64,000 bases of DNA from Flavobacterium limi (GCF_010645075.1 NZ_JAADZV010000004.1:248001-312000); one strand, 5' to 3'. Positions 1 to 11,100 are shown, counted from the first letter of the stretch. The notes: generated by a model not told the origin, from the letters alone. Program-made: numbers and translations.

Positions 1-3000
1 ATAGACTAGAATCCTGATATGGTCCGTTTACATCCCTAATACTATAGACGTAATTTCCAGGCCCTGTAACATCAATCGAAACCGAGTTATACTCACTTAA
101 ATCATTAACTTTAATCTCTTTAATATCAGCTATGTCTGATGCCACAACTTTTATAATTCTGTTTCTGGAACAATTATTTGTGTTTTTTACCTCAACACTA
201 TAGGTTCCTTCTTTATTAACTTCTATCGAATAAAATGTTGCCCCCGGAATTACATTCCCATCCAAATACCATTGATATGTATAGTTATTTATTGATGTAC
301 CATCATTAATCCCTGCTTCAAGCTTCACCTTAAATTCCGGCAGATTATTACAGACAATTTCATTTTCCAGACCATCTGTATTTAAATCTATATTTGGAAA
401 TGGATTTACTATTAAATTAAAAGTTGTAAATCCAAAACACTCATTAGACAAGGAATTTTCGACCCTTGCCCATATTTTCTGATTATTTGGATATCCGGTG
501 TTTCTATAATTTGAAATACCTGTAATCGCTAATGAATTTCCTGAAGCATCTGTTTCAGTCAAAAAATCTGTTTCATTTCTATAGTAATTTACAATGTAAT
601 TTGATGCAGGAAACGGAAGTGTATTTTTAATCTCCTGTGCTACATTGCTAAAATCAAAATTAGAAATACCATCTGTATCTGTGCTGACTCCGTCTATTAA
701 ATCATCACAAACCTGATAATCCTGAATTTGAAAGCTATTCGGAATCTGAGTAACAGACACTACAAGATTCAACTGTGAAACACTAAAACACCCATTTATA
801 TTTTCAGTACGAACATAAATAGATCTGTCTGAAGTAATGTAAAGTAAAGGATTTGCAATTAATGATAAGTTGTCTTTTGATTCTGCTCCTGCAAAGGTGG
901 TGTAGTAACTGAATTTTTCTAATGCTGAATTGGCTGAAATATCATTATTCTTCTGTGTCAGATTAAATGTAGAAATACCATCCGTATCATCATCACACTG
1001 CACCATAGTAACTGGAGAATTAACCGTTGGTAAAGCTAATATTGTCAAAGTTGCAGCATTCGAATATAATCCGCATGAATTGCCTGTCCGGTTCAAAAAC
1101 ACTCTATATCGATAAGTATCCATAGTTTTTATAACACCTGAAACTGTCAATGATAATGTATTTACTCCTGCATATGTTGCATTATTAATCAAATCAGCCC
1201 ATGTTGAGCCATTATTAACAGAAACCTGCCATTGATAACCGGTAATTGAGGCAGCCGTGACTGTAAAAACTGCATTTTGCAATTCACAAACCGATTTACT
1301 TTCGGGTTGTTTATCAATAATAATAGGCGCAGCAATCGTATAATTTAAATTTGGATTCGCATAGCCTGTGCCACTTGTAACAATACCATTTTTATTTACC
1401 GATGGAGGAGAAACCGATCCCAAAAAATGATCATTATTACCATCAATAAATCCGGCTTCTATAACGTCTGAACACAAATCATTATCACTGTCAAGCTCAA
1501 TATAATTATAAATACTGTCTGAATCAGTATCTGTTATACTGTAATTTAATTTTCCACTTTCGGGAGTAGTTTCTACAGCATTTGCTAATCCGTTTGCTCC
1601 GAAATTATTCCCATCAATTATGCCGTTTAGATTTGTATCTGCAGCATTACTTCCAGATTCTGTTAAATCGTAAATTCCGTCATTATCGCTATCCAAATCT
1701 AAATAATTTGGAATAGTATCATTGTCGAAATCTGCTGGTATTAACCCGTTTCCATAAACATCGTCTATTCCATCATGATTGGCATCAACATTAGATGCGA
1801 CTTTTAAGTTTACCCCCTGTGCTTCAACAGCATCCGGAATACCATCATTATCACTATCTAAATCTAACTGATCTGAAATTCCATCACCATCAGAATCTTT
1901 AGGAACACAAGCTAAATAAAACTGTAAGGATGTTTTATTTAGAGCTGTGTCGGATAAATTTTGATGCTTAAAACTAATCATTTTAGACTGATTCGTTAAA
2001 AATTTAAAAGTTCCTGTACCAGCTGCTAATGGAACTGCACCATTTAATCTGAAACGAATTTCAAAGGATGAAAATTCAGTTACACCGCTTTCATAAAAAC
2101 CGTCATAATTGGTATCTATCAACAGTTGGTTGTTTGGATTCAACACCGTTATTGTTTTGTTGATTTCTGAATTCACAACATATTCAGCAGTAGAATTTAG
2201 CAAATCAGAAGCATTTCCTGCTGAAATATAATAGAGTCCAACTGAAGCAGGCTTAGCAAAAGTCATCGTATATTTTACCCAGTTCGTTTTTCCGGCTGGT
2301 ACTTCACTGACAAAACTTCCGTCAGGATTTCCTAAAAAAGGTACGCTGCTCGCTGTCACTGAAGTCGTTACAACTCCTGAAAATAAATTCGTGTAAGCAC
2401 CGGCTACGGAAATTACATTAGAACTTAAATTAGAATGATCGATATTCTGATTCCCAAACGATTCAGTACAATTGGCTATTCCATCTGCATCATTATCCAG
2501 ATCTATATTATCATTGATTTTGTCATTATCCATATCTGCCGGACAATCGCTAACCGGAATTTCATCCGAAAAAAATTCTGTCCCACAGGCTGACAATGTC
2601 GCTCTTACTTTGTAGTATCCCGGCTGTGTTGGTGAATAGCTGTTTGAATTAGCTCCCGGAATTTCGGCGTTGTTAAAATACCATTGAAACACATCAAATC
2701 CGGCAACAGAACTTACATTAAGCCTGACATTAGGAATACAGCCTGACTGGCTCACACTTAATTGTTGAAAATTGATTTCGGGTTTAAATGTAAAGCCTGA
2801 GTAGTACCCTCCAAATGTTGCCGCACCATCACTGCCATATGCAGCCAGATACAATTGAGAAGTAGAAAAAACAGAAACATTACCTTTTAGTCCGGTGAGT
2901 ACATAACATTCATATTCTGTATTTCCTGTTACGGCAGTTGGGCCAAAAACCTTTACTTCCGGAAGCAGTGAAGCTAAAGTATAAGGGATTTTATCAATTA

Positions 3001-4180
3001 TAAAATTTAAATCTGAACCTTTTTTCGTCGTAAGTGTAACCCTTCCAGTAAAAACACGATTTCCTATTGACTCAATTGAAGGAATATTGTCAATAGATTT
3101 TGGAGTCTGGCAACTTAATGGAGGCACAAAAAACATTTCCTGATTAGCTTCATCTCCTCTTGCAGCATCCCCAATACTTTGATAGGCAAAAATATTTTTG
3201 CTAGAGTGGACATACAAGTTACCATGAATGTTATAATCAGAACCTAAAAGTGAAACGTATTCCCCGGCATTGATAGTATAATCTGGAGTTGAAGATCCAT
3301 TCAAAAATATTTCGGTATTATCTTCATGAGCGATTAAAATCACTTTTTCAACATTTTGTGAACCCGTACTTTTAATAAAAATGTAATCGGTCCCTGTTCT
3401 TTCTGCAGAAACAATCTGATCGAACCCTAAATCTATATTATTGCTTACTTCACCATTAGACCCTGCAAAGGAGCCACAGTTTACAGCTATAGGCTTATTC
3501 GAAGAAATTAAAGCTCCAATTAATGCATCATTATTGGCCGGAGTTGGCCCCTGAACTGCAATAGTATAGCTCTCCCCGCTATTTAAAGTTATACTTGAGA
3601 CAGAGTTTCCCTTAATAGTATTATTGATTAAAACTGCTCCCGTCTTGATATCATTAAAGTTGACTACCGTATTGTTTTCAGTTGCCAATACTGATGCAAA
3701 CGTCAGATGTCTGTCTGAATAACCTTTATTTAATTTATTGGTAAGCCCACTAATTCTAAATTGGGTTCCCAATGCAGCCAACCCTTTTGAAACTATTTCA
3801 CTTGATTGATTTTCTGTTCTGTCAACAATCCTTACTGTTGCATACACAACATCTGATGCTTCAATAGTATAGCCACGGTTCGACATAATACTACTTACAT
3901 CGAATTCTTCAAGAACCAGCTGATTTGCATTGTGTGCATTAATATCAAAAATATAAGGTACATCCCGGGAAACTGTACCGATAATGGTTGTTCCGCCTAA
4001 TTCGTTTATACTAAATTTAACCGGAGTTAAACTTGGAGTGGAAATATAGATATACTGCTCGCCTACAGGCACACCAGCTGAAGCCACTACGGGTGGAATA
4101 TAATGAGTTTTGCTAAACTGTGAAAAACTCAAAAAAGGTGCAAATAGTAAAAAAAGATATAAAAGTATTTTTTTTAGCAT
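1..4180 (-). CDS. Giant secreted/surface protein, probable type IX secretion substrate (C-terminus outside window)
   Basis: The frame starts at the ATG complementary to 4178-4180 and stays open to base 1, so about 1,393 codons are present and the end is missing. It begins with a Sec signal peptide (MLKKILLYLF then a Leu/Phe core). Residues about 25-430 look like the IgGFc-binding-type N-terminal domain of large Bacteroidota surface proteins (GEQYIYIS, TGTDYIFIKS). Three clusters of acidic thrombospondin type-3-like calcium repeats follow (DMDNDKINDNID near residue 540; DSDGDGISDQLD near 765; another near 820). The rest is Ig/PKD-like beta modules with conserved Cys and Trp-Tyr pairs. In this family a gliding-motility (type B) sorting domain usually ends the protein, but that part cannot be seen. 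A surface adhesin or motility-linked role is inferred. There is no frameshift in the visible part. Confidence 0.8.
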   Translation of the reverse strand, partial: MLKKILLYLFLLFAPFLSFSQFSKTHYIPPVVASAGVPVGEQYIYISTPSLTPVKFSINELGGTTIIGTVSRDVPYIFDINAHNANQLVLEEFDVSSIMSNRGYTIEASDVVYATVRIVDRTENQSSEIVSKGLAALGTQFRISGLTNKLNKGYSDRHLTFASVLATENNTVVNFNDIKTGAVLINNTIKGNSVSSITLNSGESYTIAVQGPTPANNDALIGALISSNKPIAVNCGSFAGSNGEVSNNIDLGFDQIVSAERTGTDYIFIKSTGSQNVEKVILIAHEDNTEIFLNGSSTPDYTINAGEYVSLLGSDYNIHGNLYVHSSKNIFAYQSIGDAARGDEANQEMFFVPPLSCQTPKSIDNIPSIESIGNRVFTGRVTLTTKKGSDLNFIIDKIPYTLASLLPEVKVFGPTAVTGNTEYECYVLTGLKGNVSVFSTSQLYLAAYGSDGAATFGGYYSGFTFKPEINFQQLSVSQSGCIPNVRLNVSSVAGFDVFQWYFNNAEIPGANSNSYSPTQPGYYKVRATLSACGTEFFSDEIPVSDCPADMDNDKINDNIDLDNDADGIANCTESFGNQNIDHSNLSSNVISVAGAYTNLFSGVVTTSVTASSVPFLGNPDGSFVSEVPAGKTNWVKYTMTFAKPASVGLYYISAGNASDLLNSTAEYVVNSEINKTITVLNPNNQLLIDTNYDGFYESGVTEFSSFEIRFRLNGAVPLAAGTGTFKFLTNQSKMISFKHQNLSDTALNKTSLQFYLACVPKDSDGDGISDQLDLDSDNDGIPDAVEAQGVNLKVASNVDANHDGIDDVYGNGLIPADFDNDTIPNYLDLDSDNDGIYDLTESGSNAADTNLNGIIDGNNFGANGLANAVETTPESGKLNYSITDTDSDSIYNYIELDSDNDLCSDVIEAGFIDGNNDHFLGSVSPPSVNKNGIVTSGTGYANPNLNYTIAAPIIIDKQPESKSVCELQNAVFTVTAASITGYQWQVSVNNGSTWADLINNATYAGVNTLSLTVSGVIKTMDTYRYRVFLNRTGNSCGLYSNAATLTILALPTVNSPVTMVQCDDDTDGISTFNLTQKNNDISANSALEKFSYYTTFAGAESKDNLSLIANPLLYITSDRSIYVRTENINGCFSVSQLNLVVSVTQIPNSFQIQDYQVCDDLIDGVSTDTDGISNFDFSNVAQEIKNTLPFPASNYIVNYYRNETDFLTETDASGNSLAITGISNYRNTGYPNNQKIWARVENSLSNECFGFTTFNLIVNPFPNIDLNTDGLENEIVCNNLPEFKVKLEAGINDGTSINNYTYQWYLDGNVIPGATFYSIEVNKEGTYSVEVKNTNNCSRNRIIKVVASDIADIKEIKVNDLSEYNSVSIDVTGPGNYVYSIRDVNGPYQDSSL

Positions 4181-4242
4181 ATTTTAAAAGTAATAATTTT
4201 TGCATTACTTTTAAAATTAGAACATTTTTTTTACCGATTTCA

Positions 4243-4269
4243 CAAAACTATTTCTGGAAATATATTCAA
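4243..4269 (-). promoter_or_regulatory. Bacteroidota-type promoter for the giant surface protein
   Basis: Read on the minus strand there is TTTG (4267-4270), 16 bases, then TAGTTTTG (4243-4250). This fits the flavobacterial TTG/TAnnTTTG pattern, although the spacer is one base short of the usual range. It lies about 60 bases before the start codon. Confidence 0.4.
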
Positions 4270-4301
4270 ATAATCTGAAAAAAACTACATTATGAGCAAC
4301 G

Positions 4302-5138
4302 CTACAAATCCCTTTTCTTCAATAATTTATATGAAAAGTAAACAAACAAAAAAGTCCAGACCAGAACAATTAAAACTGAAAAATAGTCAACACTGTAATC
4401 TTTAACATTTTCAACTCCCATTTGCGTACCAATAGTTTTGATTACTGACAATCTTGTGAATGGCTCAACAATTAAATTTGACATCGCTTCTAATGGAAAA
4501 AACTGAGTAATTTTTTCATCAATATTGCTGTTAGGAAAGACCCAAAATGCTAAAACCCCTCTAGCAATAGATTCAATAAAAAGCCATACTAAAAGAAAAC
4601 CTAATGCAAAAGCCGAACGTTTTACTAAAATCCCCAAAAACAAACAAAAAGAAAAGAAACCTGTCAACTTAACAAAAAAAGCTAACAGATAATCTAAATC
4701 CATTAAAATTACATCGAACTCATTATAAGATGAAAAACATAAACCCAGAATTAAACTCATCACAAAAACGAAAACAGTAGAACCCAAAGCAAAAAGTATT
4801 ACGGTCAAAAATTTAGACAACACAAATTCTTTTTTGCTTAGTCCATCAATCAAATTCTGTTTTAAAGTACCGTAACTGTATTCATTTGCCATCATAGAAA
4901 CAATAACAATGGCCAGAAAAAATTTCAGCCAGGCAGCAATATAAGTATTAAAGTGCCAAATAAACGGGAAGTTAAAAATCCCCATTTCTGCTAAATGGAA
5001 TTTAAAAATCCCCAAATCAAATTTTATGGAAGCAATTAAAGCTATGAATGAAAGTAAAATGAAATAAGTTAATGTCAATACTTTACTGGCTTTGTTTTTC
5101 CAGATTTTTTGTAATTCTATAGAGATAAGTCTGTTCAT
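4302..5138 (-). CDS. ABC transporter permease (ABC-2 type)
   Basis: A 278-residue integral membrane protein. It has a short cytoplasmic start (MNRLISIELQKIWKNKAS, typical of ABC-2 permeases), then about six hydrophobic segments (near residues 20-40, 65-85, 105-135, 150-170, 175-195, 250-270). A cytoplasmic motif after TM2 (NEYSYGTLKQNLIDGLSKKE) matches the conserved ABC-2 loop. It is 2 bases downstream of the ATPase gene, so the two surely form one operon and one exporter. The substrate is unknown. BcrA/NatA-like bacitracin or sodium exporters have the same organisation, but nothing here fixes the cargo. Confidence 0.85.
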   Translation of the reverse strand: MNRLISIELQKIWKNKASKVLTLTYFILLSFIALIASIKFDLGIFKFHLAEMGIFNFPFIWHFNTYIAAWLKFFLAIVIVSMMANEYSYGTLKQNLIDGLSKKEFVLSKFLTVILFALGSTVFVFVMSLILGLCFSSYNEFDVILMDLDYLLAFFVKLTGFFSFCLFLGILVKRSAFALGFLLVWLFIESIARGVLAFWVFPNSNIDEKITQFFPLEAMSNLIVEPFTRLSVIKTIGTQMGVENVKDYSVDYFSVLIVLVWTFLFVYFSYKLLKKRDL

Positions 5139-5140
5139 GG

Positions 5141-6052
5141 TTAGTTATTTTGGACGCTGGCGTTTTTGGTTAATTCTAAAAATTGGGCTTCTAAACTGTT
5201 TTTACGCTTCACTAAATGACTTAGTGCAATGTTTTTAGAAAATAAAAATTGATTTAAATGAGCAGCAGATAACTCCGACTTTAAGTAAACCAAAATTTTG
5301 CCGTCCTCTTCTGTAATTCTGTCAACAGCAGGATGGTCATCCAAAACCGATTTCAAAGCTTCATTGTCCTCCGACTGAAGTTCAAAGAAACCTTCATTTG
5401 CAGACATTCCGTCTACAGATCCTGAATACAGCATCTCTCCTTTTCGCAAAACCACTACGTGCGAACAAACTTTTTCAACTTCGTCCAATAAATGTGAAGC
5501 CAGTAAAATAGTCGTTCCCTGTGAAGCAATTTTTTTAATAATATCCCGAATCTGATGAATTCCCTGCGGATCTAAACCATTTGTAGGTTCATCCAAAATT
5601 AGAATCTCAGGATCATTTAAAAGTGCTGAAGCAATGGCAAGACGCTGCTTCATTCCGAGTGAAAAAGTACTGAATTTACTATTCTTTCTTTCTGTCAAAC
5701 CAACTAAATCAAGCTTTTCATTAATTTTAGAATAATCAATGCTTTTTATTTTGCAGACCAGCTTCAGGTTTTCTTCGGCCGTCATGTAAGGATAAAAATT
5801 AGGTCTTTCAATTATAGCACCCACCTTTTTCAAAGCTTCGTGAGTCTGCATTTTCCCCCCGAACCAGCTATAAATGCCTGAGGTTCGGTTTATAACATTC
5901 AGAACAATTCCTAAAGTTGTTGATTTTCCGCTTCCGTTTGGTCCTAAAATACCATAAACGCGTCCTTTTTGTATTTCAAAAGATATATTTCTTAAGGCTT
6001 GAATTCGCCCATATCTTTTATGAAGATTCTCAATTGTAAGTATGGTTTCCAA
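5141..6052 (-). CDS. ABC transporter ATP-binding protein
   Basis: 303 residues, the usual length for a stand-alone ABC-2 exporter ATPase. Walker A GPNGSGKST is at 37-45, the signature is the SLGMKQR form typical of BcrA/CcmA-like ATPases instead of LSGGQ, followed by Walker B and D-loop (LILDEPTNGLDP) and the H-loop (LLASHLLDEVE). Roughly 90 residues after the ATPase core form the C-terminal accessory region common in this group. It powers the permease encoded immediately downstream. Its start is divergent from the gene at 6149, with 96 bases between. Confidence 0.9.
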   Translation of the reverse strand: METILTIENLHKRYGRIQALRNISFEIQKGRVYGILGPNGSGKSTTLGIVLNVINRTSGIYSWFGGKMQTHEALKKVGAIIERPNFYPYMTAEENLKLVCKIKSIDYSKINEKLDLVGLTERKNSKFSTFSLGMKQRLAIASALLNDPEILILDEPTNGLDPQGIHQIRDIIKKIASQGTTILLASHLLDEVEKVCSHVVVLRKGEMLYSGSVDGMSANEGFFELQSEDNEALKSVLDDHPAVDRITEEDGKILVYLKSELSAAHLNQFLFSKNIALSHLVKRKNSLEAQFLELTKNASVQNN

Positions 6053-6097
6053 ATTTATTTCGGTTTTATTTTTTAGTAAGACGATTCAACTTTCTTT

Positions 6098-6131
6098 TTG
6101 TTACTCCTGAATATAAATTAATGTAAATTTG
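6098..6131 (+). promoter_or_regulatory. Promoter for the orphan gene at 6149
   Basis: TTG at 6098-6100, a 23-base spacer and TAAATTTG at 6124-6131 match the flavobacterial TTG/TAnnTTTG consensus. Transcription would start about 10 bases before the ATG at 6149, which supports that start. Confidence 0.45.
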
Positions 6132-6148
6132 CATTAAAGATATTGAAA

Positions 6149-7201
6149 ATGAGCGAGCCATTAATGCTGTTAAAAAAGCCTTCTTACCCTTTAACACAAT
6201 CCCTTTTAAGTTATCTGGAACGATACGAAAGAATCTCAAAAGTTTCTGTGTTTTATGATGATTTATTGCGTTTTTCGGGCTCTGTAAATGTATATGATAA
6301 AAATGATGTTGACACCTTGTGGATTCGGGTCTATTATAATGAATTTGAAAGAAATGAAATCGATCTCAATCTGAAAAAAATATATTCTCTTTTGCATTCT
6401 GACGGGAATAGCGAAATCATTCAGTTTCTTAATATTGACGCCATTGATTACTGCACATTTGGTAATTCGAAACCTTTCCGTATAAAAGTTCGAAACATTC
6501 TCAACGATAATTATGTTCACTTTTACATCAAAAAAGCAGATGCTTCCAGAATTTACGGACTGGAATTAGAAGATATCCTTTCACCTGATAAAATCAATTT
6601 CCTTGTTTACAACGATACATTGATTGAAGAACACATTATCGGGATTCCAGGTGATGTTTTTATGGATACTTTGCTGGATAAATGTACTGAAACTGAAAAA
6701 GCACAAATTGCAAAAGAGTTTGTAAAATTCAATGAACGCTGTATGATTAGGCTATTAGGCGATATGCGTGCCTATAATTATGTAATAGTACCCATCCATG
6801 ATTTCGATCAGGTGGTATATAAAATTCGCCCAATTGATTTTGACCAGCAATGCTATGAAGGTAATTTTAAAGTGTATCGTCCGCAGTTTTTTAAGGAAAA
6901 TTATCCGATGATAAAACTCATTAAAGAAAAGCTTGAAGAACGTTCTATTTTTCAATACAAAGATGAAGAGCGTGCTATTTTAGCAAAACGCATTCACTCC
7001 GCAGAAAACAGAATCAAAAAGCTTTTAAATATAATGTGCCACGATACCATATCTACTGAAGGACACTTGAATCAGTTAAAAATGGAATTGTACCGTTATA
7101 CCAATGATATGAAATTTAAAAATGCAAAATCAATGGGGCATATTATGAATGCTGCTTTTGAATTTATTACCCGTAATTTTAAAAACACTAACCTGATTTA
7201 A
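6149..7201 (+). CDS. Uncharacterised protein with possible kinase-like fold
   Basis: 350 residues from ATG 6149. An in-frame TTG at 6143 is possible but less likely. I do not recognise a named family. There is no signal peptide or membrane segment, so it is cytoplasmic. Residues about 120-235 have an order of motifs reminiscent of aminoglycoside-phosphotransferase/kinase folds: a lysine-containing strand (HFYIKKAD, 125-132), a hinge-like strand (EEHIIGIPGD, 160-169), a catalytic-loop-like GDMRAYN (204-210) and a metal-loop-like IDFDQQ (229-234). The C-terminal 90 residues are helical and basic. The kinase idea is inference from pattern only. The gene is followed 12 bases later by a lipoprotein gene, so the two may be co-transcribed. 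Confidence 0.7.
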   Translation: MSEPLMLLKKPSYPLTQSLLSYLERYERISKVSVFYDDLLRFSGSVNVYDKNDVDTLWIRVYYNEFERNEIDLNLKKIYSLLHSDGNSEIIQFLNIDAIDYCTFGNSKPFRIKVRNILNDNYVHFYIKKADASRIYGLELEDILSPDKINFLVYNDTLIEEHIIGIPGDVFMDTLLDKCTETEKAQIAKEFVKFNERCMIRLLGDMRAYNYVIVPIHDFDQVVYKIRPIDFDQQCYEGNFKVYRPQFFKENYPMIKLIKEKLEERSIFQYKDEERAILAKRIHSAENRIKKLLNIMCHDTISTEGHLNQLKMELYRYTNDMKFKNAKSMGHIMNAAFEFITRNFKNTNLI

Positions 7202-7213
7202 AAAATTTATCTT

Positions 7214-8074
7214 ATGAAAAAGTTTTTTTTACTTGGAACCTCTCTTGCTTTATTGGCCTGTCAACAGCAATCTAATACTGATTTAAAAACGCTTTATTCA
7301 CTTCCTAAAAAATTAAAGGAAGTCTCGGGAATTACTTATTTTCCGGAAACCAATATGATTTATACTTTGGAGGACAGTGGTAATAAAAATGAAATTTACG
7401 CTATAAATTCAGAAGGAAAATTAGAAAAAAACATTGCGATTACCAATGCTGTCAATACAGACTGGGAAGATATTACGAAAGACAAGGAAGGAAATATCTA
7501 CATTGGCGACTTTGGCAATAACGATAATGAACGTCAGGATTTGTGTATTTACAAAGTAGCCAAAGACGAATTAAATAAAGAAAATGCCCTTTCTGAATAT
7601 AAAGTTTTTTTTTCATATCCTGAACAGACAGAATTTCCCCCAAAGAAAAAAGAACTATTCTATGATGTTGAAAGTTTTTTTGAACAAGACGGTTACTTTT
7701 ATCTTTTTACCAAAAACCGAAGTAAAGGTTTTGATGGAACTGCATTTATCTACAAAATTAAAAATGCTTCAGGAACCCAAAAAGCGGTAAGGATAGGTGA
7801 ATTTAAAACATGCGCCAATTACAATCATTGTGTTTTAACAAGTGCTACTATTAGCCCTGACGGAAAAAAAGTTGTTTTATTAAGCCATGACAAAATAGTT
7901 TTGTTTAAAGATTTTTCTGGGGACTTATTTCACAAAGGAACTCAGACAGAAATTAGTTTAAATCATTTTTCGCAAAAAGAAGCCATTGTTTTTAAAGACA
8001 ATAATACCCTATTAATTGCCGATGAAAAGACAAATAAAGTAGGCGGTAATGTTTATGAGTTTAAGCTGCAATAG
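7214..8074 (+). CDS. Beta-propeller lipoprotein
   Basis: 286 residues with a lipoprotein signal (MKKFFLLGTSLALLAC, Cys16). The mature part has repeated strand motifs typical of a beta-propeller: SGITYFPETNMIYTLED, DWEDITKDKEGNIYIGDFG, ATISPDGKKVVLLSHD, KEAIVFKDNNTLLIADE. The WEDI...IYIGDFGNN block recurs in secreted Bacteroidota proteins of unknown function. It is anchored in the periplasm or outer membrane. It follows the gene at 6149 by 12 bases and ends in a strong hairpin terminator. The catalytic role, if any, is not visible. Confidence 0.75.
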   Translation: MKKFFLLGTSLALLACQQQSNTDLKTLYSLPKKLKEVSGITYFPETNMIYTLEDSGNKNEIYAINSEGKLEKNIAITNAVNTDWEDITKDKEGNIYIGDFGNNDNERQDLCIYKVAKDELNKENALSEYKVFFSYPEQTEFPPKKKELFYDVESFFEQDGYFYLFTKNRSKGFDGTAFIYKIKNASGTQKAVRIGEFKTCANYNHCVLTSATISPDGKKVVLLSHDKIVLFKDFSGDLFHKGTQTEISLNHFSQKEAIVFKDNNTLLIADEKTNKVGGNVYEFKLQ

Positions 8075-8090
8075 TTTTTAGCTATTATGT

Positions 8091-8139
8091 AAAAAGTGAG
8101 ATGTGAAATGGTAAAACACCTATTCACATCTCACTTTTT
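8091..8139. terminator. Bidirectional terminator between convergent genes
   Basis: A perfect 17-base inverted repeat (8091-8107 with 8123-8139) has A-runs on the left and T-runs on the right. It can therefore end both the rightward gene ending at 8074 and the leftward gene ending at 8171. Confidence 0.85.
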
Positions 8140-8170
8140 TTATAAAAACTTTCCTTTTGCTTTGATTCTG

Positions 8171-11100
8171 CTAGAAGCTATATGCCGCACCAAAAACCAC
8201 TCTTCCACGCTCTTCCGGTGACTGAAAATAAGAGATTCTTGCTGTCAATATGTTTATTGCATTTAGCCATAAGCCGCCCCCATAATCCTGATGCCATTTT
8301 TTGGAATTTTCTCCGTCTAACCAGATTCTTCCGTAATCAAAGCCACCTAGAATTCCGTATGTCAGCGGAGCAACCGTGCGATGGATTTTACCAATGCTCA
8401 ATCTCAAATCTGTACTTTGAGAAAAGTATGAATCTCCTAAAAAGCGCTCGTTTCTATACCCGCGCAAATCAGTATCGCCTCCTAAAAAAGCACCGTGATA
8501 AAAATCAAAATTATTGTTTAAAATAGCTTTACCTTTAAAAGAAGTTGACAAAACTAATTTTCCGTTATGATCAATTTTATGTGTAAAACCTAAAATACTT
8601 TCCAATGTTGGAAAATTTTGCTCAGTATCTGTTAAGTTTGTAGTCCACATCCCTGAAATCATAAAATGTATTCCCAAGGTCGGTTTAGCAGCAAAATCAG
8701 CATTTTTAAAAACATATTTCACTTTTAAGCTTCCGTAATTCTGACTATCAAATACTTTCGGATTTACTATTCCCGGCAAATCAATAAATCGGTCATCAGT
8801 TTCTTCCACCGTCATTCTTTGAAAAATTGGCTGCAGGCTAAATTCACTTCCATAACGTCCTACATGTCTTATAGCTCCTGCAACGCTGAATTTTCTAATA
8901 CGAACCCTATTGAAATCCATTCCAAAGTCCCTATCATCGTTTTCAGTCTCATTTCCATATCCAAAGTAATTCATGGCGAAATTCGGTGTGGTATATTGAG
9001 AATCCAGATCAATAACCCACCTACCTAACAAACCCGGAAAATGTGCTGCATAATTAAATTCCAATCCTCCAGTGGCAAAATAATAGAACCCGTTAAAAGT
9101 ATGTTTTTGTGTATATGGATTTTGCTTAAAATTATTAACCGTATAATTCAAATTGATACCGACTTTTACTCCATCATCCGGATTAAAACCAATATTTGGA
9201 AGTCCCGCAACTACATTATACTTAGGTTTTTCATAATTATACAAATTGACATCATAGTCATCTGTAAGCTGGGTTTTGGTTTTAGAATCTAAATTATACG
9301 TGTTTTCTTTTGATTTGAAATCGTATACAATAACTTTTTTGCCATTTTCAATATTATAAGTATCATTGTTTTGACCACCAATCAAACGAATCTTGATTTT
9401 TGATTTCTGATTTCCAATGACCTGAAAAACATCATTGTCATCAAGACCGTAAATCCACAAATTTTTGGTTTTGGCATCAGTTACCGTTTTGGTATAAAGC
9501 AGTTCCTCTCCTTCTTTTTTGACTCTGAAAACCTGTATTTCAATCGATTTTTTTGCATTATGATTGAGTACAAATTTGTCCTTTTTATCGGTTCCCGCCA
9601 TCATTACCGTACGACTTAATACATTAAAATATTCAGAAGCATACTTTTGAAGGTCTTTTTTTCTGCTCTTTAATTTCTGTTTGATATCCTCAACCGTTTC
9701 GTCCTGAACTTCTTTAGGCATATTTTTGAAAGCTTTATCAATATCAGGATCAGATAAATTTTCCTGAATATATTTAGCCTGCTCCAGCCAGTCTTTTTCT
9801 TCTGCTGTTCTCAGGAAAGCCAAATCCATAGGATAAGGTTCTCTTCCAAGCCATTTTACATTTATTTTATCACCTTTAAAAGTACGCATATGACGAAGAG
9901 CCGGAATATTCATCAAAAGCGAAAGCAAAGCACCGTCATATTTTACAAATGCCTGATCACGGTCACGTGGAATTGGTTTGTAAATAACTTTGTCTCCCTT
10001 TTTATATTCGCCCCAGCGCCATTGATCACTGTGTCTGTCCCAATCCCCGATAAGAATATCAAACAACCGTGCTTTGATATATTCTTTTTCATCGACAGTG
10101 TATTTTTCATCTTTATGAAGATTTTTCATCATATCATCAGTACTGATAATATTAGATGGATTTCCAAAATTTTTAGCATCCAGATGATTATCTGCCGGAC
10201 GCTCTTCAACCATATACAACTGATCTCCAAAGTTTGAATTAAATTCTTTTAAACCTTCCTGTTTCGGAATATAATATAAAATAGGATTGGTATGAGAAAG
10301 CCCTATCTGATCAGACATACTGGCAGTTACAAAAGGAGCATAAGGATGAGAGGTAGTATAAAAATCCAGCAAAAAATTCTCAGTATATGTGTTTTGAAAA
10401 TCATTCACGACATATTGGTCCTTAAAAGCAACAGACTGCAAAAATACGGTAGCACTTTTTTTCATAGCCCGCATCACATACTCACGCCCTTTTGGATCAG
10501 ACATACGTAATGAAACTGATTGGTGTCCGCCACCTTCACGAATAGGCTTTAATCCTCCCTTTAAAGTGTCAGTTGTAGCTATTTTTGCTTCAACTGGCAT
10601 ACTGTAATATTTTCTGTAATGTTTCCCGAATAAAAATTTATGGAACCCGCTTTTATCTGTCATTTCAGGAGTATAAATTGAAGATTTAATCCTTTCCGGA
10701 AATTTATTTGAAACATCAGAAGCCCAGTTAAACTCTTTCGCCTTTATGATTTCCTGTTCAAAAAGCATTTTCTCTTTATTATTTTCATTTCCAAAGAAAG
10801 CTACTTTTGCATCACCACTTTTGTATAAAGTCAGGGTTGCGTAACCATTTCCTCCGTATGAGAAATCAGTTGAGTTAATAGCTCTTGCAGCTTCAGATTT
10901 TGAACCGGCACCACTGATAATCTGCCTGATGTTTTCTTTACTGATATATTGCAGATTATGATCATGCCCGGAAACAACTATCACGTTCTTTTGCTTTTGC
11001 AGCAATGTTTTGATCCGTTTTGAATAAATAGTATATTGTTTGTTTTGAAGATCCTGCGGACTGGCACCAGACGTTTTTCTAAGTAAATTGATAAATGATC

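Noticed and set aside
6143..6148. TTG start for the orphan gene at 6143
   Set aside because: The ATG at 6149 fits the promoter spacing and avoids an unusual start.
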